The position numbers and the translations under genes are program-made. Of a stretch of DNA of 64,000 bases, positions 16,283 to 24,456 are shown piece by piece; positions within the stretch are counted from its first letter, which is position 1, and every line of letters begins with the position of its first letter. Source of the stretch: an uncultured Nesterenkonia sp. Lineage in GTDB: Bacteria; Actinomycetota; Actinomycetes; Actinomycetales; Micrococcaceae. The notes under the pieces were generated by a model. The model did no database searches. It had not been told where the DNA came from and saw only the letters and a list, made by a program, of their open reading frames with translations. The DNA lies in NCBI GenBank assembly GCA_947494195.1, contig CANLUC010000002.1:551074-615073 (forward strand), in the 5' to 3' direction.

Positions 16283-16519
16283 ATGGCAGCACGTTGCCAG
16301 GTGACCGGAGTGGGGCCGCAGTTCGGCAACTCAATTTCCCACTCGCATCGGCGCACCAAGCGCCGGTTCGACCCGAACATCCAGAAGAAGCGCTACTGGG
16401 TCCCTTCATTGGGACGCAATGTGACGCTGACCTTGTCCGTCAAGGGCATCAAGACCATCGACGTCCGCGGCATCGACGTAGTCGTCGCCGAGCTGATCGA
16501 GAAGGGTGAGAAGCTCTAA
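16283..16519 (+). CDS. rpmB: 50S ribosomal protein L28
   Basis: L28 of 78 aa, the normal length ([34 protein letters not shown]), a component of the large subunit. Only one Cys (Cys5) is seen, so the zinc-ribbon pair is not complete. The start ATG 16283 follows AGGAG by 6 nt; an ATG two codons upstream is in the same frame but less likely. The stop overlaps the rpmG start (TAATG). First gene of the rpmB-rpmG-rpsN cluster that actinobacteria often keep as zinc-independent paralogues. Confidence 0.95.
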   Translation: MAARCQVTGVGPQFGNSISHSHRRTKRRFDPNIQKKRYWVPSLGRNVTLTLSVKGIKTIDVRGIDVVVAELIEKGEKL

Positions 16520-16686
16520 TGGCAAAGGACAAGGACGTACGTCCCATCATCAAGCTGAAGTCGACGGCAGGCACCGGGTTCACCTACGTGACCCGTAAGA
16601 ACCGCCGCAACAACCCCGACCGCATCGTGCTCAAGAAGTACGACCCGGTCGTTCGCAAGCATGTCGACTTCCGAGAGGAGCGCTGA
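16519..16686 (+). CDS. rpmG: 50S ribosomal protein L33, Cys-free form
   Basis: L33 of 55 aa: [20 protein letters not shown], then [21 protein letters not shown] and HVDFREER. It has no cysteine, so it is the zinc-independent type. It starts on the TAATG overlap with rpmB and ends 2 nt before rpsN, so the three are one operon. It is too short to be picked up by simple length cut-offs. Confidence 0.95.
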   Translation: MAKDKDVRPIIKLKSTAGTGFTYVTRKNRRNNPDRIVLKKYDPVVRKHVDFREER

Positions 16687-16688
16687 TC

Positions 16689-16994
16689 ATGGCTAAGAAA
16701 TCCAAGATCGCAAAGAACGAGCAGCGCAAGGTCATCGTCGAGCGCTACGCCGAGAAGCGCCTGCAGCTCAAGAAGACCCTCGTTGATCCCAACGCCTCCG
16801 ATGAGGACCGCGAAGCAGCTCGCGTGGGTCTGCAGAAGCTTCCCCGTGATGCTTCCCCGATCCGCGTGCGCAACCGCGACTCCATCGATGGTCGCCCCCG
16901 CGGCACCTTCCAGAAGTTCGGCATCTCACGCATCCGGTTCCGCGACATGGCTCACAAGGGTGAGCTTCCCGGCATCACCAAGTCTTCCTGGTGA
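16689..16994 (+). CDS. rpsN: 30S ribosomal protein S14, Cys-free (long) form
   Basis: S14 of 101 aa, the long type without the CxxC...CxxC zinc ribbon ([24 protein letters not shown], then [22 protein letters not shown] and [25 protein letters not shown]). It is last in the rpmB-rpmG-rpsN operon and is followed by a strong hairpin at 17024-17059. The zinc-independent set is known to replace zinc-binding paralogues under zinc limitation in other actinobacteria. Whether this genome has the Cys-containing copies cannot be judged from this window. Confidence 0.95.
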   Translation: MAKKSKIAKNEQRKVIVERYAEKRLQLKKTLVDPNASDEDREAARVGLQKLPRDASPIRVRNRDSIDGRPRGTFQKFGISRIRFRDMAHKGELPGITKSSW

Positions 16995-17023
16995 TCCTTC
17001 GGGTCTGACTCGCGAACCTCTGT

Positions 17024-17059
17024 GACGGGGTGGGCCACCTTCGGGTGACCCGCCCCGTC
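17024..17059 (+). terminator. Terminator hairpin of the rpmB-rpmG-rpsN operon
   Basis: A 16-bp stem (17024-17039 with 17044-17059) closed by a TTCG tetraloop, with only two G-U type pairs. It lies 30 nt after the rpsN stop. There is no U-tract, as is common for actinobacterial intrinsic terminators. Confidence 0.8.
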
Positions 17060-17072
17060 GCTCGTTCTGCTG

Positions 17073-17174
17073 TACATTTATCAGTGCAGAACCCAAAGAC
17101 CGCCACCCGTGCACAGGCAGCTGTTCCTCACCCCCTGGAGGAACTGCATCAGTCCTCGCACGGGTGGTTTTTTT
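17073..17174 (+). ncRNA. Candidate small RNA or attenuator leader ending in a terminator
   Basis: After the rpsN terminator, a TGTACATTT -10-like element (TACATT at 17073-17078) precedes a compact structured segment. A perfect 10-bp outer stem CCACCCGTGC (17103-17112) / GCACGGGTGG (17158-17167) is followed directly by seven T. Inside it is a hairpin GTTCCTC (17123-17129) / GAGGAAC (17138-17144), extended by GCA/TGC. A second terminator so soon after the first implies an independent short transcript of about 85-90 nt, or an attenuated leader for hup (start 17402). The segment AAAGACCGC near 17095 recalls the core of rplJ leaders, but no rplJ is present. No -35 is obvious. Confidence 0.5.
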
Positions 17175-17401
17175 GTTCAGAACACGCTTTGCGCTGTCCA
17201 GAAATGTGTTCGCGGAGCGGAAAATGCGGCGATTCGGCCCAGAATCACGGGCTTCCATGCTGGTTCGTCCGGGCCTGCGTGGTAAGTTGCCGTTCTGAAA
17301 GCCCCACGCGGCATGACCCGCGCGCCACCGCTTCAGAATCGCAGCGGCGGCACGCGCTCAGGCCGGGGACTGCCACCGAATAAGTCCAGGAGGACAAACA
17401 T

Positions 17402-17686
17402 ATGGCACTGAACCGCAGCGAGCTCGTCGCAGCAGTCGCAGAGAAGTCCGGCAACTCCCAGGCCGCCGTCAACGGCGTTCTGGATTCGGTCTTCGAGGTC
17501 TTCACCGAACAGGTTTCCAAGGGCGAGAAGGTCACCATTCCCGGTTGGCTGGCAGTGGAGCGCACCAAGCGCGCCGCCCGCACCGGACGCAACCCGCAGA
17601 CCGGCGAGACCATCCAGATCCCCGAGGGCTACTCCGTGAAGCTCTCCGCCGGATCCAAGTTGAAGGCTGCTGCCACCGGCAAATGA
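17402..17686 (+). CDS. hup: HU-family DNA-binding protein
   Basis: Small histone-like protein of 94 aa (MALNRSELVAAVAEKSGNSQAAVNGVLDSVFE, GEKVTIPGWLAVERTKRAARTGRNPQTGETIQIP). It has the beta-arm with the NPQTGE tip, which differs from the usual Pro-containing RNP tip only slightly. It is the short HU type without the Lys/Ala-rich tail that mycobacterial and streptomycete HU carry. It bends and compacts DNA as a dimer. An AGGAGG site lies 6-10 nt before the start. The 227-nt stretch 17175-17401 between the structured element and this gene holds no other gene. Confidence 0.95.
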   Translation: MALNRSELVAAVAEKSGNSQAAVNGVLDSVFEVFTEQVSKGEKVTIPGWLAVERTKRAARTGRNPQTGETIQIPEGYSVKLSAGSKLKAAATGK

Positions 17687-17737
17687 GCGTGATGAGTCGC
17701 AGCCGCCCCATCGCGGGCGGACCGCGACCGCGCTGAA

Positions 17738-17779
17738 CGTCTCGGCCCCTCGTCCAGTTCGCTGGGTGGGGGGCCGACG
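17738..17779 (+). terminator. Probable hup terminator hairpin
   Basis: CGTCTCGGCCCC (17738-17749) pairs with GGGGCCGACG (17770-17779) with one bulge, 51 nt downstream of the hup stop. There is no T-run. Confidence 0.6.
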
Positions 17780-17833
17780 TCGTCTCCCCGACGTATCTCA
17801 CGCAGCGGTCCTCCCCGCGTTCCCACGCCGACT

Positions 17834-17850
17834 TTCTACGCGGCGTAGAA
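17834..17850. promoter_or_regulatory. Perfect 17-bp palindrome, candidate operator of the ctaG operon
   Basis: TTCTACGC-G-GCGTAGAA has two perfect 8-bp arms around one central base, 47 nt upstream of the small membrane protein start (17898) that opens the ctaG operon. The TACG/CGTA half-sites resemble those of BlaI/MecI/CopY-type winged-helix repressors (TAC-x-x...x-x-GTA). The family assignment is inference; no such repressor gene lies in the window. Confidence 0.6.
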
Positions 17851-17897
17851 TTGATCGACGCCCCGTGCCGGGCTCCCCCGCAGGAAGGTGCAGCATC

Positions 17898-18161
17898 ATG
17901 ACAGTCCCGTTCGCCCCCACGGCGGGTGCCGCCTCCGCCGACGGCCTGCCGGAATGGACCCCGCTGGTCTTCGGGCTGGTGAGCCTGCTCGTGGTGGTGC
18001 TGGTGATCGTGCTCGCTCGGCGCAAGATGAACGAATCCCAGCGCTGGCGCAGCGGCACTGACTCCAACGGCGCTGATTCCAACGGCCCTGATTCCAACGG
18101 CCCCGATTCCAGCGGGCCGGCCGAGCCCGGAGACGATCCACGCAGGAACGACGGCGCGTGA
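17898..18161 (+). CDS. Small single-span membrane protein with DSNG repeats
   Basis: Protein of 87 aa, no recognised family. An extracytoplasmic N-terminus (MTVPFAPTAGAASADGLPEWT) is followed by one strong transmembrane helix (PLVFGLVSLLVVVLVIVLARRK) and a hydrophilic tail with a tandem DSNG-A/P repeat (ADSNGPDSNGPDSSGP). The start ATG 17898 has AGGAAGGTG upstream. An upstream in-frame extension to 17766 would cross the palindrome and is rejected. Its stop overlaps the GTG start of the CtaG/CopD gene, so it is translationally coupled to it and may assist copper handling or oxidase assembly; this is an inference from context only. Confidence 0.7.
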   Translation: MTVPFAPTAGAASADGLPEWTPLVFGLVSLLVVVLVIVLARRKMNESQRWRSGTDSNGADSNGPDSNGPDSSGPAEPGDDPRRNDGA

Positions 18162-20266
18162 GCACCTCCACCGTCAGCACCTCGACCCAGGGAGGGTCTC
18201 GCGGCGATCTCTGGCGAGCACCCCTGCCGATGACCGCGGCGGTGCTGTGCACCGGTCTGCTGGCACTGATCATCGCGGGCGTCCTCACCGGCGTCTCTGA
18301 GCCCGGAGAGCTCTCCGACTCGGGAGCCTTGACCCGCTGGGGCCTGCCGGTGGCGCGCTTCATCCACCACCTCGCCATGGCCACAGCCCTCGCGGCGGTC
18401 ATTCTCGCGGCAGTCGCCGTGCCGCCCCAGCGCGGACCACGCCAGCGCAGGAAGCTGGGGAACACCGACGCTGCGGCCGAACATCCAATCTTCACGCGGA
18501 TCCTGCAGATCGCGGGTCTGGCAGGGGTCGTCTGGACCGTGGCTGCCGTGGCCGTGCTGGTGCTCACCTTCTCCGATCTCTCCGGCCTCCAGCTCTCTGC
18601 CTCTGACTCCTTCGCCTCCGGGTTCTTCGGGTATGTCCAGTCCATTGCGAACGGACAGGCCTGGACTGCCGTGGTGCTGATCGCCGCAGTCTTCACCACG
18701 CTGGTCACCGCGGTGCGGGCCCCCGCCGGACTGTTCTTCATCGGGCTGCTCGGCCTCACCGCCATCCTGCCCATGGCGCTGGTGGGCCACTCCGCTTCAG
18801 GAGATGACCACTACGCCGCAGTCAATTCGCTGGGACTGCACCTGCTCGGCGTCGTCGTCTGGGTGGGCGGGCTCGTGGTCCTGGCGCTGCTGGCTCCCAG
18901 CCTCGGCCGGGAGGCGGCACGGCGCCGGGCCGGCACCGACTCGGGTGACCTGACGGAGACGCTGCTGCGTCGTTATTCCACGCTCGCCGGACTGGCCCTG
19001 CTGACCGTGGCCGCCTCAGGGGTCATCAACGCCAGCCTGAGGATCGAATCGCTGGACCAGCTGGTGAGCACCGAGTACGGCCTCCTGCTCTGCGCGAAGC
19101 TGCTGGCCACTGCCGGCCTCGCGCTGATCGGCTGGCTGCATCGCAGCTGGATCATCCCCCGGCTGCACAGCAGGACCCGACCTGCTGGCATGCTCTTCCA
19201 GCTCATCCTGGTCGAGGTCGCGATCATGTCTGCCGTGATCGGCATCAGCACGATCCTGGGCCGCACCGCTCCTCCGGTCTCGGAGGAGCTGCCCGGCGAC
19301 GCGAGTCCTGCCCGGACGCTGACCGGATATGATCTCCCTCCCGAGCCCGAGGGAAGCCTCTGGTTCACGCTCTGGCGACCGGACTGGCTCTGGGTTGCGG
19401 TGATCGTCTTCCTCGCGGCCTGGTACGTCCTCGCGATGGTCAGGGTGCGTCGACGCGGCGACCGCTGGCCCGTGCTGCGGGCGGCGAGCTGGCTGCTCGG
19501 TCTCCTGGTGCTGCTCTGGGTGACCTCGGGAGGGCCGGCGGTCTACGGAATGGTGCTGTTCTCCGGGCACATGATCCAGCACATGACGCTGACCATGGTC
19601 GCCCCCATCTTCCTCGTGCTGGGCTCTCCGGTCACGCTGGCGCTGCGCTCGCTGCCGGCGCGCACCGACGGCACCCGCGGACCGCGAGAGTGGATCCTCT
19701 GGCTCGTGCATTCGCGCTTCTCGAAGATCGTCACGCATCCGATCGTGGCGGCGGTGAACTTCGCCGGATCGCTGCTGATCTTCTACTACACCCCGATCTT
19801 CGGCCTCGTGCTCAACTATCACGTGGGCCACGAGCTGATGATCTTCCACTTCCTGGCCACCGGCTACATCTTCGCCCTGGTGCTCATCGGAGCCGACCCG
19901 CTGCCCCAGCGTCCCGCGCATCCGATGCGGCTGATCATCCTGCTGGCCACGATGGTCTTCCATGCTTTCCTCGCGGTGGCGATGACCAGCTCCGACCAGC
20001 TCATCCAGGCTGCATGGTTCGGCAACATGGGGTACGACTGGGGCTTCACCGCGCTGGAGGATCAGCACCGCGGTGGCGAGCTCATGTGGGCGCTGGGAGA
20101 GATCCCCGCGATCCTGATGTCCTTCGCCGCCGGTGTCATCTGGTCGCGCGACGACAAGCGCGAGACGAAGCGCCTCGACCGCGAAGCCGACCGCTCCGGT
20201 GACGCGGAGCTGCACGACTACAACGACATGTTCGCCGAGATGGCAGAACGGGACCAGCCACGATGA
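18158..20266 (+). CDS. CopD/CtaG fusion: copper resistance and cytochrome c oxidase assembly membrane protein
   Basis: Polytopic membrane protein of 702 aa. The N-terminal half (about residues 1-370) resembles the CopD copper-import domain (GWLHRSWIIPRLHS near its end). The C-terminal half (about 400-680) is CtaG_caa3 (YGMVLFSGHMIQHMTLTMVAPIFLVLGSPVTL, THPIVAAVNFAGSLLIFYYTPIF, HFLATGYIFALVLIGADPLPQRP), with His residues in helices that may bind copper or heme-copper assembly partners. The GTG start overlaps the upstream stop. Such fusions are typical of actinobacteria. The downstream lipoprotein overlaps its stop as ATGA, so a copper/oxidase assembly operon is likely. Confidence 0.9.
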   Translation: MSTSTVSTSTQGGSRGDLWRAPLPMTAAVLCTGLLALIIAGVLTGVSEPGELSDSGALTRWGLPVARFIHHLAMATALAAVILAAVAVPPQRGPRQRRKLGNTDAAAEHPIFTRILQIAGLAGVVWTVAAVAVLVLTFSDLSGLQLSASDSFASGFFGYVQSIANGQAWTAVVLIAAVFTTLVTAVRAPAGLFFIGLLGLTAILPMALVGHSASGDDHYAAVNSLGLHLLGVVVWVGGLVVLALLAPSLGREAARRRAGTDSGDLTETLLRRYSTLAGLALLTVAASGVINASLRIESLDQLVSTEYGLLLCAKLLATAGLALIGWLHRSWIIPRLHSRTRPAGMLFQLILVEVAIMSAVIGISTILGRTAPPVSEELPGDASPARTLTGYDLPPEPEGSLWFTLWRPDWLWVAVIVFLAAWYVLAMVRVRRRGDRWPVLRAASWLLGLLVLLWVTSGGPAVYGMVLFSGHMIQHMTLTMVAPIFLVLGSPVTLALRSLPARTDGTRGPREWILWLVHSRFSKIVTHPIVAAVNFAGSLLIFYYTPIFGLVLNYHVGHELMIFHFLATGYIFALVLIGADPLPQRPAHPMRLIILLATMVFHAFLAVAMTSSDQLIQAAWFGNMGYDWGFTALEDQHRGGELMWALGEIPAILMSFAAGVIWSRDDKRETKRLDREADRSGDAELHDYNDMFAEMAERDQPR

Positions 20267-21036
20267 GGTCAGCGGAGATGCATCTGACACGACGATCCGG
20301 CGCCCTCGTGCTGAGCGGGCTGCTGCTGCTAAGCGGGTGTTCCGCCACGGAGGAGTCGGATCCCGCAGAGACCCCTGCCGAGTCCACCGCGGAGGCCGAA
20401 GCCAATGGATCCCCACGACTCATCGATGCCGCCCAGGCGGGACTCGGTCGAGCCGCGAGCTTCGGGTTCACCGAGGCAGGCTTCGTCTCGGCCGAGGTGG
20501 CGGAGTCTTACAGAGACCTCCTGGAGGGCAACTCCCTGGCGGGAGAGGACCCCGACGTCGAGGTCACACCGGCCTCCTGCGCCGAGCCGCTCGCGGCGGT
20601 GGACTTCTCCCCGCTGCTGCTGGGCGAGGACACCGTCCGGGCCGACTTCTTCGCGGAGAGCTTCTCCGGGGCCGGGTCGCTCGAGCTGGCGGAGCTGGAG
20701 GACGACCAGGATGCCGAGCAGGTCCAGGCCCACCGTGACAACGTGCGTCAGCTGCTTCAGAGCTGCGCGGACACGGAGTTCACCCTGGACGGGGTCGACT
20801 ATGAGCTCAGCATCACCGAGCCCGACATAGAGTCCTCCGGGGAGCAGAGCATCAGCTATTCCTGGGAGAGGACCGGCAAAGGAACAACTTTCGCCCAGAT
20901 CCTGTTCACGCAGGTGAACGATGACATCATCATGGTCTCCTTCACCGGAGGTGAGGAGGCGGCCTCGGCGGAGTTCACATCCATCGCCGAAGCCATCAGT
21001 GCAGAAACGGCCGCCGCGCTCGACGAGACACCATGA
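20263..21036 (+). CDS. Hypothetical lipoprotein in the ctaG operon
   Basis: Predicted lipoprotein of 257 aa. Signal peptide with basic start (MRSAEMHLTRRSG) and lipobox LLSGCS, so the lipidated Cys is near residue 26. It is followed by an acidic linker and a globular region with two Cys (PASCAEPL, LLQSCADTEF) that could form a disulfide in the oxidising exterior. The domain is not recognised, though its layout resembles PknH-type sensor domains or LpqN-like lipoproteins. The start overlaps the CtaG/CopD stop by 4 nt, indicating coupled translation. Confidence 0.75.
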   Translation: MRSAEMHLTRRSGALVLSGLLLLSGCSATEESDPAETPAESTAEAEANGSPRLIDAAQAGLGRAASFGFTEAGFVSAEVAESYRDLLEGNSLAGEDPDVEVTPASCAEPLAAVDFSPLLLGEDTVRADFFAESFSGAGSLELAELEDDQDAEQVQAHRDNVRQLLQSCADTEFTLDGVDYELSITEPDIESSGEQSISYSWERTGKGTTFAQILFTQVNDDIIMVSFTGGEEAASAEFTSIAEAISAETAAALDETP

Positions 21037-21085
21037 TCTCGGACGCACCGGCACGAACCACCGCAGGACCGACAGGAGAACCCGC

Positions 21086-23059
21086 ATGACAGAGACGATT
21101 CGCCGCGCCGAGCGTGTGCGCGCTTCCGAGCTGGTCGGAAGAGGCTGGCTGAACACCGGAGGCAAGCAGGTCTCCCTGGAGGACCTTCGCGGCAAGATCG
21201 TCATTCTGGACTTCTGGACGTTCTGCTGCATCAACTGCCTCCATGTCCTCGATGAGCTGCGCCCGCTCGAGGAGCGCTTCAGCGACATCCTGGTCACCGT
21301 CGGCGTGCACTCCCCGAAGTTCGAGCACGAGGCAGACCCCGACGCGCTCGCTGCAGCCGTGGAGCGCTACGAGATCGCCCACCCCGTGCTCGATGACCCC
21401 AACCTGGTGACCTGGCAGGCCTATTCGGCCCGTGCCTGGCCGACCCTCGTGGTCGTCGATCCTCAGGGCTACATCGCGGCATCACTCGCCGGAGAGGGAC
21501 ACGTGGCCGGGCTGACCTCGCTGGTCGAGGAGCTCGCCGCTGAGCATGAGGCCAAGGGGACGCTGCACCGCGGCGACGGACCCTATGTGCCCCCCGAGCC
21601 GGTCTCCCGCACGCTGCGGTTCCCCGGCAAGGCCGTTCCGGTCACCCGTGCACTCGGCGGGCAGCAGGACTCGCTCGGGAACTTCCTGGTCTCGGACACC
21701 GGACACCACCGCATCGTCGAGCTGGACCCGGACCTGCAGACCGTCGTCCGCTCCTGGGGCGGCGGCGAGGACCAGGAGAAGGGTCACCACGACGGCGCTG
21801 CCGATGACGCACGGTTCAACGAGCCACAGGGTCTGACCGTTCTCCCGGAGGCGCTCAGCGCCCAGGTCGGCTACGACATCGTGGTCGCGGACACGGTCAA
21901 TCACCGCCTCCGCGGCATCAACACCTCCACCGGCGGGGTCACCACGCTTGCCGGCAACGGCGTCCAGCGCCTGCTCGACGCCGAGCGCGCCCGGGCCGGA
22001 GCAGTCGAGTCCGGGTCCCTGGGGCTCGACCCGCTGAACGTCTCGCTGTCCTCGCCCTGGGACGTGCTGTGGTCCGAGACCCTGGGTCGGGTCGTCGTCG
22101 CGATGGCCGGGACCCACCAGATCTTCACCTTCGATCCGCGCACCGGCGAACTGTCCATCTTCGCCGGCACCGGGCTCGAGGGACTGCTCGACGGCGAGGC
22201 AGACGCGGCCTGGTTCGCGCAGACCTCGGGGCTCACCGAGGATGCTGCCGGCGATCTCTGGATCGCTGACTCCGAGACCTCCTCGCTGCGCGTCATCCGG
22301 ACCGGCGCCGCCGCCGAAGCTGCGCAGCCCGCTGTGGAGACCGTGGTGGGCGAAGGCCTGTTCGACTTCGGCTTCCGTGACGGCGCACCGGGGCAGGCCC
22401 GGCTGCAGCACCCGCTGGGAGTCACCGCTCTGCCGGACGGCTCGGTCCTGGTTGCCGACACCTACAACGGCGCGATCAGGCGCTACCGCGGCGAGCACCT
22501 GGCCGCCGACGGCACCACCGTGGCCGCCGAGGTGTCCACGGTCGCCCGCGGGCTCAAGGAACCCTCCGACGTGCTCCTGGACGCCGACGGCACCAGCCTG
22601 CTCGTGGTGGAGACCAACGCCCACGAGCTGGTTCGCATCGCCATCCCGGAGGACTACCTGACCGTGGATGAGGGAGCGTCGCAGACCCAGCGCCCCACCA
22701 CCGCGGTGGCTCCAGGAGACTTCTCTCTGGACATCGGCTTCGCCGCCCCCACAGGCCAGAAGCTCGATGACCGCTGGGGCGATCCCACCCAGCTGAAGAT
22801 CTCCTCCTCACCGGAGAACCTGCTGCTGGACGGCGGCGGGAACTCCGAGGGGCTGCACCGCACGCTGCGGCTGAACCCCGAGGTCGCCGAGGGTGTCCTG
22901 CACATCACCGCCCGTGCCGCTGCCTGTGACGGCGCCCCCGGGGAAGACATCCCGATGCACGCCGCCTGCCACCTCTACCAGCAGGACTGGGGCATTCCGG
23001 TCCGGTTGGAGGACGGGGCGCAGACCGAGCTGACGCTGGACCTGCGCGGGGTGCGCTGA
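21086..23059 (+). CDS. Thioredoxin-like / NHL-repeat protein (NHLRC2-type)
   Basis: Protein of 657 aa. Residues about 15-170 form a thioredoxin/TlpA-like fold with an active-site region WTFCCINCLHVLDEL (Cys-Ile-Asn-Cys) and cis-Pro in RAWPTLVVVDPQG. Residues about 195-540 form a beta-propeller of NHL repeats (LVSDTGHHRIVELD, VVADTVNHRLRGI, VADTYNGAIRRYR). A C-terminal DsbD-like beta domain follows (ITARAAACDGA, MHAACHLYQQDWGIPVRLEDG). This architecture matches NHLRC2. No signal peptide is visible, so it is probably cytosolic. The start ATG 21086 has GGAG 7 nt upstream. The preceding genes (CtaG, lipoprotein) suggest a redox link. Confidence 0.88.
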   Translation: MTETIRRAERVRASELVGRGWLNTGGKQVSLEDLRGKIVILDFWTFCCINCLHVLDELRPLEERFSDILVTVGVHSPKFEHEADPDALAAAVERYEIAHPVLDDPNLVTWQAYSARAWPTLVVVDPQGYIAASLAGEGHVAGLTSLVEELAAEHEAKGTLHRGDGPYVPPEPVSRTLRFPGKAVPVTRALGGQQDSLGNFLVSDTGHHRIVELDPDLQTVVRSWGGGEDQEKGHHDGAADDARFNEPQGLTVLPEALSAQVGYDIVVADTVNHRLRGINTSTGGVTTLAGNGVQRLLDAERARAGAVESGSLGLDPLNVSLSSPWDVLWSETLGRVVVAMAGTHQIFTFDPRTGELSIFAGTGLEGLLDGEADAAWFAQTSGLTEDAAGDLWIADSETSSLRVIRTGAAAEAAQPAVETVVGEGLFDFGFRDGAPGQARLQHPLGVTALPDGSVLVADTYNGAIRRYRGEHLAADGTTVAAEVSTVARGLKEPSDVLLDADGTSLLVVETNAHELVRIAIPEDYLTVDEGASQTQRPTTAVAPGDFSLDIGFAAPTGQKLDDRWGDPTQLKISSSPENLLLDGGGNSEGLHRTLRLNPEVAEGVLHITARAAACDGAPGEDIPMHAACHLYQQDWGIPVRLEDGAQTELTLDLRGVR

Positions 23060-23153
23060 GTACAGCGGGCAACACCCTGCCCGACCCGACCTGGGCCTGG
23101 CGTTGGTAAGCTCATGGGCGAACCAGATTTTCTGCGAAGAAGGCGGTTGAACT

Positions 23154-23630
23154 ATGACCACGATGGTCGTTGTCGCGAGCAAGCATGGGTCCACCGCGGA
23201 GATCGGTGAGCACATCGCCTCCACGCTGCAGAATCGCGGTGTCTCCGCGCATGTCAAGGATGTCTCCGAGGCCAGCGCCTGGCTCTACGAGACGGACAAC
23301 GTCGTGCTCGGCATCCCGGTGTATCAGCAGAAGCTCTGGAGCCCCGGGAAGCTGTTCCTCGAGGCGAACCAGACCGAGCTGGCCGGCAAGCCGCTGTTCC
23401 TCTTCGCCGTCGGCGGCGGACCCAGCCTGGCGCCGGAGCTGACCGAGCAGCTGCGCAGCTACCCGCACCGCGAGGTCACCTATTTCCGTGGAGCCATCGA
23501 CGCGGAGAAGCTGAGCTTCCTCGAGAAGCTGATGCTCAAGGTCGCCAAGGCCCCGGAGAATGCCGACCTGCGTGATTGGCCCGGGATCGAGGACTGGTCC
23601 CGGTCGCTGCTGGCCTACGGCCTGAGCTGA
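23154..23630 (+). CDS. Flavodoxin-domain protein (HemG-like)
   Basis: Short-chain flavodoxin-like protein of 158 aa. MTTMVVVASKHGSTAEIGEHIASTL has the FMN phosphate loop (ASKHGST), VVLGIPVYQQKLWSP the middle loop, and LFLFAVGGGPS the third. It resembles actinobacterial flavodoxin-domain proteins related to HemG protoporphyrinogen oxidase, but the family is broad and the electron partner is unknown. It lies between the thioredoxin-NHL gene and metN; the 94-nt upstream gap suggests an own promoter. The ribosome site is weak (AAGAAGGCGG). Confidence 0.78.
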   Translation: MTTMVVVASKHGSTAEIGEHIASTLQNRGVSAHVKDVSEASAWLYETDNVVLGIPVYQQKLWSPGKLFLEANQTELAGKPLFLFAVGGGPSLAPELTEQLRSYPHREVTYFRGAIDAEKLSFLEKLMLKVAKAPENADLRDWPGIEDWSRSLLAYGLS

Positions 23631-23649
23631 TTCCGCCGTCCGCTCCTCG

Positions 23650-24456
23650 ATGATCGAGTTCGACCAGGTCAACAAGACTTTCACTCAGCGTTCAGCCACC
23701 GGCAGGGGCAAGACCGTGCAGGCCCTGCACGACATCAGCCTCAGCATCGATGAGGCCGAGATCTTCGGCGTCGTGGGGGAGTCAGGTTCCGGGAAGTCCA
23801 CGCTGCTGCGGCTGATCAACGCCCTGGAGGCGCCCAGCTCGGGCGTCGTCAGGGTCAACGGCGTGGATCTCGCCGCCCTGCGTCCCGCGGAGAAGCGCCT
23901 CCAGCGGCGCCGGATCGGCATGATCTTCCAGCAGTTCAACCTGCTGGCGAACAAGACCGTGGCCGCCAATGTCGCGCTGCCGCTGAGCCTCCACCGCGGG
24001 ATGCCGGGGACGAAGAGCCGCGGGGCGGCGGAGACGAAGGGCCGCGGGGCTCCCAGGGAGCGTGCACTCGAGATGCTGGACTTCGTGAACATGGGCGCCC
24101 ACGCCGCGAAGCACCCCGCCCAGCTCAGCGGCGGCGAGAAGCAGCGCGTGGCCATCGCCCGCGCACTGGTGAACGAACCAGACATCCTGCTCTGCGATGA
24201 ACCGACTTCCTCGCTGGACAGCCAGCACACTGATGAGGTGATGGCCACCCTGCTGCGCGTGCGCCAGGAGATGGACACCTCCATCGTCGTGGTCAGCCAC
24301 GAGCTCGAGGTCATCCGCGGAGCCTGTGACCGGGCCGCCATCCTCGAGTCGGGCCGGCTCACCGGGGTCGTGGACATCGCAGCACCCGAGGCGCGCGAGC
24401 GCTTCAACTCCTACTCCGAGCGCGCCCGGCGCTACCTGGAAGGGGGCCAGGAGTGA
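23650..24456 (+). CDS. metN: Methionine ABC transporter ATP-binding protein
   Basis: ATPase of the MetNIQ methionine importer, 268 aa. Walker A GESGSGKSTLLRLIN, Q-loop IFQQFNLLANKTVAANVALPL, signature LSGGEKQRVAIARALV, Walker B ILLCDEPTSSLD, and H-loop VVVSHELEVI are all present. It has the MetN hallmark N-terminus (MIEFDQVNKTF, then LHDISLSIDEAEIFGVVGESGSGKS). A repeated RGxGAP/RG-type insertion (MPGTKSRGAAETKGRGAPRER) sits between Q-loop and signature and is unusual. The C-terminal NIL regulatory domain of E. coli MetN is absent. The stop overlaps the GTG start of metI. Confidence 0.92.
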   Translation: MIEFDQVNKTFTQRSATGRGKTVQALHDISLSIDEAEIFGVVGESGSGKSTLLRLINALEAPSSGVVRVNGVDLAALRPAEKRLQRRRIGMIFQQFNLLANKTVAANVALPLSLHRGMPGTKSRGAAETKGRGAPRERALEMLDFVNMGAHAAKHPAQLSGGEKQRVAIARALVNEPDILLCDEPTSSLDSQHTDEVMATLLRVRQEMDTSIVVVSHELEVIRGACDRAAILESGRLTGVVDIAAPEARERFNSYSERARRYLEGGQE

